Below the pieces are notes generated by a model. It had not been told where the DNA came from. It worked only from the letters and a program-made list of their open reading frames with translations, and searched no databases. This document shows, one piece after another, positions 36,564-46,603 of a stretch of DNA of 64,000 nucleotides (positions are counted from its first letter, which is position 1; every line of letters begins with the position of its first letter). A program made the translations under genes and the position numbers. Source of the DNA: an uncultured Shewanella sp. (GTDB lineage: Bacteria > Pseudomonadota > Gammaproteobacteria > Enterobacterales > Shewanellaceae); contig NZ_CANMWS010000003.1 in assembly GCF_947501665.1 (NCBI RefSeq), positions 1-64,000 on the forward strand, given 5' to 3'.

Positions 36564-38011
36564 GTGAAGAGCAAAGTGAAGATCAAAGTTATTTAGAACA
36601 AGCTTTGACTATGACGAGTCAAACTCCTGCTGATGACACGAAAGCGTTGTTGGCAACGTTAACAGAAGAGTCATTCAAAGGGACGGTAACTTGGGATAAA
36701 AATCTTACAGTAACTGTTGATAATGCCATCAGTGCCATTGATGAGTTAATTTCTAAGCAATTAACAGAAGTGTTACATAATGAAGAATTTCAGCGATTAG
36801 AAGGTTCTTGGAATGGCGTACAAAAAGTTGTCAAGGAGTCTGATTTAGGTCCAGATTTAAAAATAAGAATTGTGGATTATAAGAAAGATGAGTTACTTGA
36901 CCAGTTTGAAGATGCCGTTTCAATAGATAGAAGTCGCTTTTTCAATATGATTTATCAAGAAGAATACGGCACTGCAGGCGGAGAGCCCATTAGCTTGTTA
37001 TTAGGAGATTATTTTTTCTCCTATAGTGATGAAGATGTCGCTTTACTGAGGTATATTGGTGAGGTTTCAGCGGCTTCTCATTCTCCCTTTATTGCCGCAA
37101 CCAACCCTGCCATGTTTGATTTTTCAACCTATGAAACATTTTATGAGGGTAAACCTGTTGCTGCTGGTTTTGATTCACCTGCTTATGCGAGTTGGAATGC
37201 ATTTAGGGAAAGTGAAGACTCTCGTTATGTGACATTGACTATGCCGCAGAGCATGACAAGGCTGCCTTATGGTGAAAGAGGGACTAAAGTTAAAGATTTT
37301 AATTATCAAGAGTTTGAACTTGATGATAAAGGTGAGCCTCGGCCATCAGGCTTAAAAGACTTTACTTGGACTAACGCTTGTTATGAGATGGGATTACTCA
37401 TGACAACCGCATTTAGGCAATCGGGTTGGTGTACGGCAATAAGAGGGGTTGAAAATGGTGGTAAAGTAGAAAACTTACCCAATTATACCTATTTATCTCT
37501 ATCTGGTGATACCCTTCAGCAATGTCCAACACAAATAACCATTACCGATGAGAGAGAGAAAGAACTTAGCGATTTAGGTTTTTTACCGGTTGTGCATTAT
37601 AAAGGCAGTAATTATGGTGTCTTTATGGGGGCACAGACTACCCAAAAACCGAATACTTATATCGATCCAGATGCGACTGCAAATGCGGCCATTTCAGCTA
37701 GATTGCCATATATTATGGCCAGTTCTCGTATTGCACATTACCTCAAAGTCATGGGTAGGGATAGGATCGGTTCGGCGTTAGATCCTATTGATGTAGAAAA
37801 AGAGCTGTCGTTATGGATTGGTCAATATGTCAATCCTAATGCAATTGGTAATGAATCTAAAGCAAAGACACCGTTGAAGGAAGCTAAGGTTACTGTGGTT
37901 GAACAAGTGGGTCGTCCTGGTTGTTATTCTGCGGTGGCGTATCTTTGTCCTTGGTTACAAATGGAAGAGTTAACGACATCGTTAAGGATGGTAGCAAAGA
38001 TTCCTGAGTAA
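36560..38011 (+). CDS. tssC: T6SS contractile sheath large subunit TssC
   Basis: 483 residues, VipB-like. FQRLEGSWNGVQKVV, EYGTAGGEPISLLLGDYFFS, FIAATNPAMFDF, ESEDSRYVTLTMPQSMTRLPYG, FTWTNACYEMG and the C-terminal RIAHYLKVMGRDRIG with SAVAYLCPWLQMEELTTSLRMVAKIP are the classic landmarks. Forms the sheath with TssB and is recycled by ClpV. Full length and intact; this is the true sheath subunit, as opposed to the paralogue downstream. Confidence 0.98.
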   Translation: MSEEQSEDQSYLEQALTMTSQTPADDTKALLATLTEESFKGTVTWDKNLTVTVDNAISAIDELISKQLTEVLHNEEFQRLEGSWNGVQKVVKESDLGPDLKIRIVDYKKDELLDQFEDAVSIDRSRFFNMIYQEEYGTAGGEPISLLLGDYFFSYSDEDVALLRYIGEVSAASHSPFIAATNPAMFDFSTYETFYEGKPVAAGFDSPAYASWNAFRESEDSRYVTLTMPQSMTRLPYGERGTKVKDFNYQEFELDDKGEPRPSGLKDFTWTNACYEMGLLMTTAFRQSGWCTAIRGVENGGKVENLPNYTYLSLSGDTLQQCPTQITITDEREKELSDLGFLPVVHYKGSNYGVFMGAQTTQKPNTYIDPDATANAAISARLPYIMASSRIAHYLKVMGRDRIGSALDPIDVEKELSLWIGQYVNPNAIGNESKAKTPLKEAKVTVVEQVGRPGCYSAVAYLCPWLQMEELTTSLRMVAKIPE

Positions 38012-38049
38012 AAAGTATGTATGGTTAATTGATAAATTAAGGCGATTTT

Positions 38050-39369
38050 ATGGAAGAAATTTTGGTTGATTCTGATGAAGAAAAATCAGAATACGAAGCT
38101 TTAGTTGCATTAAAGTTAACAACCAATAAAATTATTTCGACGATAGATCGCCTTTGCTCTGAGCAATTATCATTAATTTTACAGCATAAAGATTTTAAGG
38201 GGTTAGAATCATCTTGGCGCGCTTTACAACTTGTGATTGACACTCGATCTTATTCTAATAATGTGCTTATCAAAGTACTTTCTCTGAATTGGATTGAATT
38301 GAGTAAAGATGTTAATTTAGCGTCAGAAGTAAAAAGAACATTACTATATAGGTTGGTTGTTAATAATGAGCTGAATACATTAGGTGGCCATCCATTTGGT
38401 GTTTTAAATATTGATTATGATGTTTCAGATCAAGAATACATTGAATCTGATTTTGATGACTTATATACATTACAGTTATTGTCAGAACTAGGACAAATAG
38501 GTTTATGTCCTGTTGTTTTAGATATTAACCCTTTATTTTGGGGGGTGACACCAGAAAGGCTTCTATATGATCATGATAGGTTAGTTAGGATAAGTGAGAG
38601 TGATGATTTAAGCTCATGGAGGCTCTTGAGGAATCAAAAATCAGCTAATTTTTTAGGTTTGGTGATGAATCCTTTTCGTCTTAGAGATCCCTATATGGAT
38701 CATTATTCGGGATTTGTTTTTAATCAAGGGGATCATGAGCAGTCTATACTATGGGGAGGAGGAAGTTATGCTTTTATTGCAAGTATAATAAATGAGTTTG
38801 AAAGAACTTCTTGGTTTGGATTTTTGAGAGGTGGGACGAATAGGGATGACGATTCATTAGTATTAATTGGTTCAAAAAAAGAGTGGATCCAACCAAAGTT
38901 TCGTTTGTTATCTTGTCATGACAGCTTTTGGTCAAATTTAGGAATTATTCCAATTTTAAGTTGTTTTCTCACCGGGCAGGGAATGATCACTAGTAATAAA
39001 TCTGTATATAATGGTTTCTCAACGATAGAAAATAATCAAGTTAATTTAATGCTTCAGACTAACCTGATGGGATGTCGATTTTGTCATTATATTAAGTTAT
39101 TGGCTAGAGAGTATGTGGGGAGTCATTACACTATTGAAGAAATAGAGTCTAAGTTAAATATCTGGATAGATAAGTATGTTAGTGCGATAGACTATGGTGA
39201 TGACAATATCATGGCGACTTATCCACTTTATTCTGCTGAAATTAAGCTAAATAAAGTCGATAATGAGATGGCATATAAGTGTAATATTAGTTTGTCACCT
39301 CAATATCAATCAGAATCAATAAAAGGCTTTTGGAAAATACAAACAGGTGTCGGAATAGAGGATGAGTAA
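38050..39369 (+). CDS. second TssC-like protein (TssC paralogue, ImpD-like)
   Basis: A 439-residue paralogue of TssC, alignable from FKGLESSWRALQLVIDT and NELNTLGGHPFGVLNIDY through CRFCHYIKLLAREYVGSHYTIEEIESKLNIWIDKY. It lacks the highly conserved TssC signatures ESEDSRYVTLTMP and the C-terminal PWLQ-EEL-TSLR segment; the end is instead GFWKIQTGVG. This matches the extra TssC-like (ImpD) protein of some T6SS loci, probably a sheath cap or baseplate-associated subunit rather than a bulk sheath one. Its stop overlaps the tssE ATG by one base. Confidence 0.85.
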   Translation: MEEILVDSDEEKSEYEALVALKLTTNKIISTIDRLCSEQLSLILQHKDFKGLESSWRALQLVIDTRSYSNNVLIKVLSLNWIELSKDVNLASEVKRTLLYRLVVNNELNTLGGHPFGVLNIDYDVSDQEYIESDFDDLYTLQLLSELGQIGLCPVVLDINPLFWGVTPERLLYDHDRLVRISESDDLSSWRLLRNQKSANFLGLVMNPFRLRDPYMDHYSGFVFNQGDHEQSILWGGGSYAFIASIINEFERTSWFGFLRGGTNRDDDSLVLIGSKKEWIQPKFRLLSCHDSFWSNLGIIPILSCFLTGQGMITSNKSVYNGFSTIENNQVNLMLQTNLMGCRFCHYIKLLAREYVGSHYTIEEIESKLNIWIDKYVSAIDYGDDNIMATYPLYSAEIKLNKVDNEMAYKCNISLSPQYQSESIKGFWKIQTGVGIEDE

Positions 39370-39788
39370 TGTTATTACATCGATTTCTATTGAGCCATGA
39401 AACGCTAAAAGAACAGATAAAAAAATCGATATTAAATAATTTGGCTTCGCTATTATCTTCTAGGCCTCCAGTATGGATGCCTAAAATTCAATCAGATATG
39501 GTTTTGAATTCAATTGGAACCTTGGGTTTTGTGCATTTATCTAAAAATATTAGTGCTCTTGAATCTACAAAGGTAAGGGCTGAATTAATAAAAAGAATCA
39601 ACTTTTTTGAACCAAGGATTAAGTCTCTTTCAATTTTAGTGGAAAGTAATGTCAATAATAATGATTTGGTTTTTAGTATTTCAGGTTATTACTTATATTT
39701 GGGGGATGAGGTGGATTTCATCACCAAAGCAAATATTGATGTTGTCAGTACAAATGTCAGGATACAGGAGAGTTATTTTGCATCATAG
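39369..39788 (+). CDS. tssE: T6SS baseplate protein TssE (gp25-like)
   Basis: 139 residues with the GPW/gp25 fold: IKKSILNNLASLLSSRPP, MVLNSIGTLGFVHLSKN and IKRINFFEPRIKSLSILV correspond to family segments. The conserved YG(L/I)PD motif has become NSIGTLGF, so this is a divergent member. Together with TssF and TssG it forms the baseplate wedge. TAATG coupling upstream, and 11 bases of overlap with tssF downstream. Confidence 0.88.
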   Translation: MLLHRFLLSHETLKEQIKKSILNNLASLLSSRPPVWMPKIQSDMVLNSIGTLGFVHLSKNISALESTKVRAELIKRINFFEPRIKSLSILVESNVNNNDLVFSISGYYLYLGDEVDFITKANIDVVSTNVRIQESYFAS

Positions 39789-41565
39789 ATTTCTCTATTT
39801 TTTTGAACAAGAACTTATGTACTTGAAAAATGATGTGTCTAAGTTTGCTTCTAGCTATCCTGAGTTAGCTAGAAATTTAAATATTCATGGTTCGGATATT
39901 GAAGATCCAGATATATCAAGGTTAATCGAAAGTATTGCTCTTTTAAATGCGAGAGTAAATAATAAAATAGATGATGACTATCCTAAACTGGTTCGTCAAC
40001 TTCTTAGAATGCTTTTTCCACAGTCAGTTTGTCCTATTCCTTCATATAGCATTGTCGAGTTCTCTATTGGTGACACTTCAAATTCGATAGAGTTTATTCC
40101 TCAAGGAAGTTTATTTAGAATTAATGATGATAAAATGGTAACGGTTTTCAGTACCTGTTATGATCTTGAATTGTATCCGATAAAGTTAATATCTGTAGAT
40201 GTTTTTGATGCACCTTTTAATGAATATAAACCCGATAAAGCCTATCTTTCTCAGTCTTTAATGAGATTGACACTGAGAAGTTTTGAAAATGAAGCTCCTA
40301 TTGTAAGTTTGTTGGGGGATTCATTGATTTTTTATTTAGATGGTGAAATTCAAGATGCATATCGGTTGTATGATATTTTATTTAGTTCAGTTGATTGTAT
40401 TGTATTGTCAGCGGGGACTTTAGAGGAAGGGGTTGAAATAAGTTGTGATAGCATTAAACCTTATAGTATAGAAAATGAATTGGACATATTACCTTACCCT
40501 GTAAGAGGTTATGGTGGATTAAGTGCAATCAATGAATTTTTTAATTATACAGATAAACATCGATTTATTAGTATTGATATTTCTTCATTAAAACATAAAT
40601 TGCGTCATGAGAGTGAGTTTTCACTTTATATATATTGTAAAAATATACCGTTGAGTGTGTCTAGGTTTTTGAATCAGTCAAGCTTTAAGTTAAATTGTGT
40701 TCCTTTTGTCAATCTCTACCCATTAGAAGCTGAGCCACTCAGAATATCAGGAAGAAATTTGAGAAATAAAATATCAACTGATGTATTGGATAATAATATT
40801 CATACTTTTTGCGTTGATGAAATAATGGATATATCGACAGGTAAAGGGGAGTTAGTTACAGCACTTTATGAAGATAAGTATTATGACAATAAAAGTGAAC
40901 TTCATTATATATTGGAACAAGATGTTGATATTTCAGCTGAGTTTTATAATTTTGTCACTTTGGTTGGTAATGAAAATAAGAATATTAATGATAGAGAAAG
41001 GGTTTTATCTGTTAAAGTAAAAGCGATGATGGATGAGGGGGTGTCTTTAATATCAACAATGTCAAGAGTGACTTCATTAAATGCATTAACGCTTAGCTTT
41101 AGTCCTACCCTTTTGACTAAACCATCAGCTTCTATTATGAATGTATTAAATGATAATGTGTCTTGGGATCTGTTGCAGCATCTTAATTTAAATCTTTCTG
41201 TGATATTTGGAAGTGAATCTCCTTTGATAGAGCTTAAGAGAATGTTGTCCATTTATAATAGAAAAGATAAAGCAAGAAATGAAACTTGGATTAACTCTAT
41301 TGTTAGTTTGAAAATGGAAAGGGTTGTTTCGCCAGCTAGAATAAATAATAAAAGCTGTTATGTTCAAGGCAGTCGTATTGACATAGAAATCAACTCTGAT
41401 GAGCTAACGAGTGGTGGAATTTTTATATTAATTCATTTATTAGACTATTTCTTTTCTTGGTTTTGCAGTTTTAATAGTTTTACTCAGCTAGATGTATGTT
41501 TAGTTGGTATTAGTGGTACATATCACTCCTGTCCAAGAAGAATGGGGTGGAGGGCTGGATGTTAG
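39778..41565 (+). CDS. tssF: T6SS baseplate protein TssF
   Basis: About 595 residues. The start is TTG 39778, six bases after AGGAGAG, giving LHHRFLYFFEQELMYLKNDVSKFASSYPELARNL, the canonical TssF beginning; the frame is open further upstream but that part lies inside tssE. QLLRMLFPQSVCPIPSYSIVEF, FNLYPLEAEPLR-like (here FVNLYPLEAEPLRI) and the C-terminal HLLDYFFSWFCSFNSFTQLDV are conserved. Core of the baseplate wedge. Confidence 0.93.
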   Translation: MHHRFLYFFEQELMYLKNDVSKFASSYPELARNLNIHGSDIEDPDISRLIESIALLNARVNNKIDDDYPKLVRQLLRMLFPQSVCPIPSYSIVEFSIGDTSNSIEFIPQGSLFRINDDKMVTVFSTCYDLELYPIKLISVDVFDAPFNEYKPDKAYLSQSLMRLTLRSFENEAPIVSLLGDSLIFYLDGEIQDAYRLYDILFSSVDCIVLSAGTLEEGVEISCDSIKPYSIENELDILPYPVRGYGGLSAINEFFNYTDKHRFISIDISSLKHKLRHESEFSLYIYCKNIPLSVSRFLNQSSFKLNCVPFVNLYPLEAEPLRISGRNLRNKISTDVLDNNIHTFCVDEIMDISTGKGELVTALYEDKYYDNKSELHYILEQDVDISAEFYNFVTLVGNENKNINDRERVLSVKVKAMMDEGVSLISTMSRVTSLNALTLSFSPTLLTKPSASIMNVLNDNVSWDLLQHLNLNLSVIFGSESPLIELKRMLSIYNRKDKARNETWINSIVSLKMERVVSPARINNKSCYVQGSRIDIEINSDELTSGGIFILIHLLDYFFSWFCSFNSFTQLDVCLVGISGTYHSCPRRMGWRAGC

Positions 41566-42467
41566 TGAGCCCTTTAAATGGAAAATTACAAGAATATGAA
41601 TATATTCAAGTTAAAAGATTTTTAGAGAATATAGAATGTTCAGATTATTCAAATAGGAAAATATTAACTTATTCTGGACAGTTTTGTGACTTTTCTTATG
41701 GAGAGGTAAAAATAGTCTTTCAGAAAGATAATAATTGGATTATAAAAGTTAACCTTCCTAGTTTACTAGGGTATTATTTTACTTTACCTGAGACATTTTA
41801 TTCTCTTACGTTAAGAACATATTTTGATGATGATGATTCAATGATTGACTTTTTTAATATATTTGAAAATAGGCATTTTGAATTATTGTTTAAATCTTCT
41901 TGTAAAAATAACTTAGCATTAAACTATGAAGAAGAAATCAGAGGAGTAAAAAAAGGCAAGAGGTATCTTTCTGAATTATTGAGTTTAATCGGTGGCAGCT
42001 TACCTCAATACGGTGGTTTGATGTCATTAAAAAGTAGCAACGCCAAAGTAATTAAAAATATTTTAGAGGATTATTTTAATATTAAATTTAAAATATATTC
42101 AGATACACCTGACTATATTCCACTAGTATCAGGAACTTGTTCAAAGGTTGGAATGGAAAATTCAACTTTAGGCGTTAGTTTACTGTTGGGTAAATCTTGT
42201 ATTATTTTTGGAAATAAAATGATAGTAGAAATAGAAGCCGAAAATGAAGATAACTTTCAACAGTTAAGATCTGATATTAAACTAAAAGAAAAAATTGAAA
42301 GGGTAATCAGTGAATATATGGCGACACCGATAGTCATTAATATTGTTATAAAAACGAAGTCTGCATTTATGCCAAGAGCAATGCTTGGAAAAAATGATAC
42401 GAGTGAGCTCGGGTCTTCTTGTTTTATAGCGAGTGAACAAGATTTTATCTATTATAAAGTGAAATAA
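41559..42467 (+). CDS. tssG: T6SS baseplate protein TssG
   Basis: About 302 residues. LLSLIGGSLPQYGGLMSLKSS and the later LGVSLLLGKSCIIFGNKMIVEI match the latter part of TssG; the N-terminal half is quite divergent. I prefer ATG 41559, which follows GGAGGGCTGG and overlaps the tssF stop; a GTG at 41547 is an alternative. With TssF and TssE it builds the baseplate. Position after tssF is diagnostic. Confidence 0.87.
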   Translation: MLVSPLNGKLQEYEYIQVKRFLENIECSDYSNRKILTYSGQFCDFSYGEVKIVFQKDNNWIIKVNLPSLLGYYFTLPETFYSLTLRTYFDDDDSMIDFFNIFENRHFELLFKSSCKNNLALNYEEEIRGVKKGKRYLSELLSLIGGSLPQYGGLMSLKSSNAKVIKNILEDYFNIKFKIYSDTPDYIPLVSGTCSKVGMENSTLGVSLLLGKSCIIFGNKMIVEIEAENEDNFQQLRSDIKLKEKIERVISEYMATPIVINIVIKTKSAFMPRAMLGKNDTSELGSSCFIASEQDFIYYKVK

Positions 42468-42471
42468 AACA

Positions 42472-45063
42472 ATGATTAAATTAGAGCTTTCAGAGCTTAT
42501 TTCCAAGTTGACTCCAGAGTTAAAGCAGGATTTAGAGTCTGCTGCTGGAGATTGCCTTTCTAGGCAACATTTTACTGTGACTGTTGAGCATTGGCTATTT
42601 CAACAACTAAAAAGAGGCTCTTCTATATGGATTGAGGTATTAGAATCTGTTTCTATTGAACCATTTCTTTTGATCAATGAACTTGAAATGGCATTATCGA
42701 CAATGGCCAAAGGTAATGACAGTCCCCCTAGTATTTCATCTGAGTTAGTGGAGTTGATAAAAGATGCATGGTTGATTGCGTCTATTAATCAAATGTCATC
42801 AAAAATCACACCTTATCATATTATTATGGTTGGTATTAATCGATTATCAATGGGGAGTATTTTTTGTTATGGTTGCCAATCAGTTGAAGATTTAATGAAG
42901 AAAGTTTCTTTAAGTTGGATTCAATCTAAGGCTGAGTTTACGAATGAAACCATTAAAGGTGGGCAAAGAGAAGACAGCCATACCTCTTTTGATGCTCATA
43001 CTGCTCTTGATAAATATTGTAAAAATATTACTCAACAGGCTAATGAAGGAGAGCTTGATTCCGTTATAGGTCGACATGATGAAATAAGAAAGGCCATTGA
43101 TATACTATGTCGAAGGAAACAGAATAATCCTATATTAGTTGGAGAGCCTGGTGTCGGAAAAACAGCGATTGTTGAGGGGTTAGCATGTCGTATTGTTGAG
43201 AAAACGGTACCTTCGGTACTCCTTAATACTGTCATTTATTCTCTAGATCTAGCTTTATTGCAGGCTGGGGCGAGTATAAAAGGTGAATTTGAAAACAGGT
43301 TGAAGGATATATTAAATGAAGTAAAGGCATCCACTGAGAAAATTATTATTTTTATTGATGAGGCTCACTCTCTTATTGGAGCAGGTGGTAAAGAGGGGCA
43401 GGGAGATGCTGCAAATATATTAAAACCCGCTTTAGCCAGAGGTGATTTTAAAACACTTGCTGCAACAACTTGGGCTGAATATAAAAAATATTTTGAGAAA
43501 GATGCAGCTTTAACGCGACGTTTTCAACTCATTTCTGTTAATGAGCCTACAGAAGAAGTGAGTATTCAAATTTTAAGGGGGACATCAGTTTCTCTTTCTG
43601 AGCATCATCAAGTCAGAATATCAGATAAAGCATTGGAAGCTGCAGTTTCTCTATCAGTTAGATATTTACCCGATAGGCAGTTACCCGATAAGGCTATTTC
43701 GTTGCTTGATACGGCTTGTGCGCGTATAGCTTTAAGTCAAGTTGCTGAACCTCATCAAATAGAGTCTGAGAAAGTTCATTTATCACAGCTGCAAACAGAG
43801 TTAATTGCTTTAGAAGGAGAAGTGGCATTAGGTAATGATCATCAAAATCGTATTCAACAGATTGAAAAAGAAATAAAATATTCTAACAATGAGTTAACTA
43901 CATTGAATACTCGATGGCAGGAAGAAAAGAAATTAACTGATGAATTATTGGCCTTAGAGCTAAAGGTATTAAATGGAGATAAAGGGGGGCAATTTGTTGA
44001 CGAATTAAGTAAGCAACGACAAACTTTGTCTCAGATACAAGGAGATCATCCTTTAGTACATAGTATTGTTGATGATATTGCCATTGCGACAGTTATTGCT
44101 TTGTGGACAGGTATTCCTGTGGGAAATATGTTAGAGGATGAAGTTGACCGTTTAGTCAATTTAGAAAAAAATATAGCAAAAAGGGTTGTTGGTCAATCAG
44201 GGCCTATCAAATCCATTGCTGATTCAATACGAATTTCGAGGACAGGTTTGGGTGATATTCGTAAACCTATGGGAGTTTTTTTAATGTGTGGTCCAAGCGG
44301 TGTTGGAAAAACGGAAACAGCCTTGGCATTATCTGAGCAATTATTTGGTGGTGAACAATATTTGACAACACTCAATATGACTGAATTTAAAGAAGAACAT
44401 AAAGTTTCAATGTTGTTAGGAGCACCAGCAGGTTATGTGGGTTATGGGCAGGGTGGAGTGTTAACTGAAGCTGTTAGAAAAAAGCCTTATGGTGTTTTGC
44501 TGCTCGATGAAATGGAAAAGGCACATTCTGGCGTGCATGATATCTTTTACCAGATTTTTGATAAAGGTTGTATTAATGATAGTGAAGGACGAAATATTAG
44601 TTTTAAAAATATATTGATTATTATGACATCAAATGCCGCTGATAAATTAATTAGTGAGTTGTGTAGTACGCATTCTATTAGTATTGATAAGTTAGCTGTA
44701 GAAATTAACGATGAAATGCAACGATATTTTAAACCTGCTTTTCTAGGCCGATGTACTTTAGTTCCTTACTATCCATTAACAGAGTCGGAGCTAAGCCAAA
44801 TTGCAAAATTAGTTATTGCGCGTATTGCTGAACGTATTAAGGCTCACTATAGCGCAAAGTTAGAGTGTACACAGCAAGCTTATGACTATCTCCTTGGATT
44901 GAATCAGTCACCTGAAACAGGAGCAAGAGCAATTGAGCAAATTGTACAAATGAAAATTTTACCTAAATTATCGACAGCATGTATTGAGAAATTAGTTGGC
45001 GGGGAAAAGTTTAAATTGGTTAAAATTGACTATAATGAAGTTTTAAATATTTCACTTCATTAG
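42472..45063 (+). CDS. tssH: T6SS sheath-disassembly ATPase ClpV (TssH)
   Basis: 863 residues, an AAA+ unfoldase of the ClpB/Hsp100 type. N-domain residues 1-165; first nucleotide-binding domain with Walker A GEPGVGKT (224-231) and Walker B IIIFIDEAH (near 296); a coiled middle domain (about 415-510); second domain with GPSGVGKT (607-614) and VLLLDEMEKAH. It disassembles contracted sheath so subunits can be reused. All ATPase motifs are intact. It lies four bases after tssG. Confidence 0.97.
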   Translation: MIKLELSELISKLTPELKQDLESAAGDCLSRQHFTVTVEHWLFQQLKRGSSIWIEVLESVSIEPFLLINELEMALSTMAKGNDSPPSISSELVELIKDAWLIASINQMSSKITPYHIIMVGINRLSMGSIFCYGCQSVEDLMKKVSLSWIQSKAEFTNETIKGGQREDSHTSFDAHTALDKYCKNITQQANEGELDSVIGRHDEIRKAIDILCRRKQNNPILVGEPGVGKTAIVEGLACRIVEKTVPSVLLNTVIYSLDLALLQAGASIKGEFENRLKDILNEVKASTEKIIIFIDEAHSLIGAGGKEGQGDAANILKPALARGDFKTLAATTWAEYKKYFEKDAALTRRFQLISVNEPTEEVSIQILRGTSVSLSEHHQVRISDKALEAAVSLSVRYLPDRQLPDKAISLLDTACARIALSQVAEPHQIESEKVHLSQLQTELIALEGEVALGNDHQNRIQQIEKEIKYSNNELTTLNTRWQEEKKLTDELLALELKVLNGDKGGQFVDELSKQRQTLSQIQGDHPLVHSIVDDIAIATVIALWTGIPVGNMLEDEVDRLVNLEKNIAKRVVGQSGPIKSIADSIRISRTGLGDIRKPMGVFLMCGPSGVGKTETALALSEQLFGGEQYLTTLNMTEFKEEHKVSMLLGAPAGYVGYGQGGVLTEAVRKKPYGVLLLDEMEKAHSGVHDIFYQIFDKGCINDSEGRNISFKNILIIMTSNAADKLISELCSTHSISIDKLAVEINDEMQRYFKPAFLGRCTLVPYYPLTESELSQIAKLVIARIAERIKAHYSAKLECTQQAYDYLLGLNQSPETGARAIEQIVQMKILPKLSTACIEKLVGGEKFKLVKIDYNEVLNISLH

Positions 45064-45088
45064 CACATCAATCAATGAAGGGATTCTT

Positions 45089-46123
45089 ATGGTGCTTTCG
45101 TTACATGTTATTTTTTCTCCTGAGGGAGAAATATTAAGTCGAATGAATTTTACTTTTCCAGAGGAAGGGGGGAGTATAGGAAGTGATCCAAATAGTACAA
45201 TAGTGTTATCAGGTAATACTTATAAAGTATTACCTGTGCATGTGATAATCTTAAAAGAAAAGAATAATTATTATATTAAAAATATGAGTCAGTCAGGGGT
45301 TTCGGTCAATTGCTCTACTGTTTTAATCAATAATAATAAATTATTAAAAGATGGAGATATGATTGATATTGGGGGTTATCGTTTACTTGTATCTTGTTTT
45401 TTATCACGAAATAATAAACCATTTTTAGATGAGTCAGATAAAGGTGTATTTAATATTAATGATGGGAGGGATTTAAAAAAATCAGGGCTTCATAATAATA
45501 GGACTGATTTGGATTTATTTGATGATCCTTTTACGGATTTTGATGAACCAGAATTAAACCGAGTGAAAACACCTCACCCCCCAAATAATACTAGTATAAA
45601 AGACTCTCGTTATTCACATTCTCATGAAACTGAATATATCAGCCGAGATTTTAAATCAAATAATGTTTTATCATCGTCCATTGCTATTGATGATGCATTA
45701 GAGCCAGACCCTTTTATTAGTTCAAGCCAACAAGGAAAGTTAGAGGCAATACATTGTGTCGATTCTGAAGTGGGATCGGCTTATATATCTCAACATTTTC
45801 CTGTAGAGCAAAATGATATTTGTCATGAACCGAGAGCTGTTATGTCTATGGAACATTATAATCAAGTCAATCATAGCTCTCATAATACAGTAGTGGCGCT
45901 AACTGAAATGGAACTAATGAGAGTGAAGATAGAGGGGGCTATGCAGCGTTTTTTAGAGGAGTTATCACCTGAGTATTTAGAGTCTATGTTTAAGGATTGT
46001 CATATAGGTTGGCGAAAACTTAAGAAAAAAGATCTATGGGAGCTATATAGCTCTCACTTTTTTAGAATGATGAATTCAAATGAGTTTCAGCGGAAATTTT
46101 GGGCTTATTTTTGTGATGAGTGA
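45089..46123 (+). CDS. tagH: T6SS-associated FHA domain protein (TagH/Fha-like)
   Basis: 344 residues. An N-terminal forkhead-associated domain (about 25-105: GGSIGSDPNSTIVLSG, YYIKNMSQSGVSVN, LKDGDMIDIGGYRLLV) binds phosphothreonine in known relatives; the conserved RS/NG residues are mostly replaced, so binding may be weakened. A disordered acidic linker follows. The C-terminal T6SS-FHA domain runs from about 270: MRVKIEGAMQRFLEELSPEYLE and WELYSSHFFRMMNSNEFQRKFW. No kinase (PpkA) or phosphatase (PppA) gene is seen nearby. Confidence 0.9.
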   Translation: MVLSLHVIFSPEGEILSRMNFTFPEEGGSIGSDPNSTIVLSGNTYKVLPVHVIILKEKNNYYIKNMSQSGVSVNCSTVLINNNKLLKDGDMIDIGGYRLLVSCFLSRNNKPFLDESDKGVFNINDGRDLKKSGLHNNRTDLDLFDDPFTDFDEPELNRVKTPHPPNNTSIKDSRYSHSHETEYISRDFKSNNVLSSSIAIDDALEPDPFISSSQQGKLEAIHCVDSEVGSAYISQHFPVEQNDICHEPRAVMSMEHYNQVNHSSHNTVVALTEMELMRVKIEGAMQRFLEELSPEYLESMFKDCHIGWRKLKKKDLWELYSSHFFRMMNSNEFQRKFWAYFCDE

Positions 46124-46129
46124 GGATGT

Positions 46130-46603
46130 ATGCTATTACGTAAAATAATGTTGACTGTGTTTATTGGACTATTATCGGGATGCAGTTTGATTGGATTAGG
46201 GGGAGACGATCCTTCTGAATTACGCTTAACAATAAAGCCTTCACCTGAAATTAACCCGAATTTTTTAGGAGAAGCTTCTCCTGTTGTCATTAGATTATAT
46301 GAATTGAGCAGTAATACAGAGTTTAATTCTGCCAGTTTTATGTCATTACTTTCAAATGATAAGTCTGCTTTGGGAAATTCTATGTTGACCAAAAAAACAT
46401 TACCCAGTTTGATCCCAAATGAAACTGTTAAATATGATATAATATTGAATGATAAGACGTTATATTTAGGTGTTTTTATTGAATTTGCTGATTTTAATAA
46501 TTCGATACCTAAAGGTATTGTATCCATAAAGCCTTTTGAGAAAAATGATATTATTCTTAATGTTAATCGAATGAGTATGACTTTAGATAGGGAAGACGAT
46601 TAA
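46130..46603 (+). CDS. tssJ: T6SS outer-membrane lipoprotein TssJ
   Basis: 157 residues with a lipoprotein signal: positively charged start, hydrophobic core and lipobox LLSGC with Cys at 18. The mature part follows the transthyretin-like TssJ fold: LRLTIKPSPEINPNFLGEASPVVIRLYELSS is the family hallmark. It anchors the TssJLM trans-envelope complex to the outer membrane. It begins six bases after the FHA gene and ends adjoining tssK. Confidence 0.94.
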   Translation: MLLRKIMLTVFIGLLSGCSLIGLGGDDPSELRLTIKPSPEINPNFLGEASPVVIRLYELSSNTEFNSASFMSLLSNDKSALGNSMLTKKTLPSLIPNETVKYDIILNDKTLYLGVFIEFADFNNSIPKGIVSIKPFEKNDIILNVNRMSMTLDREDD

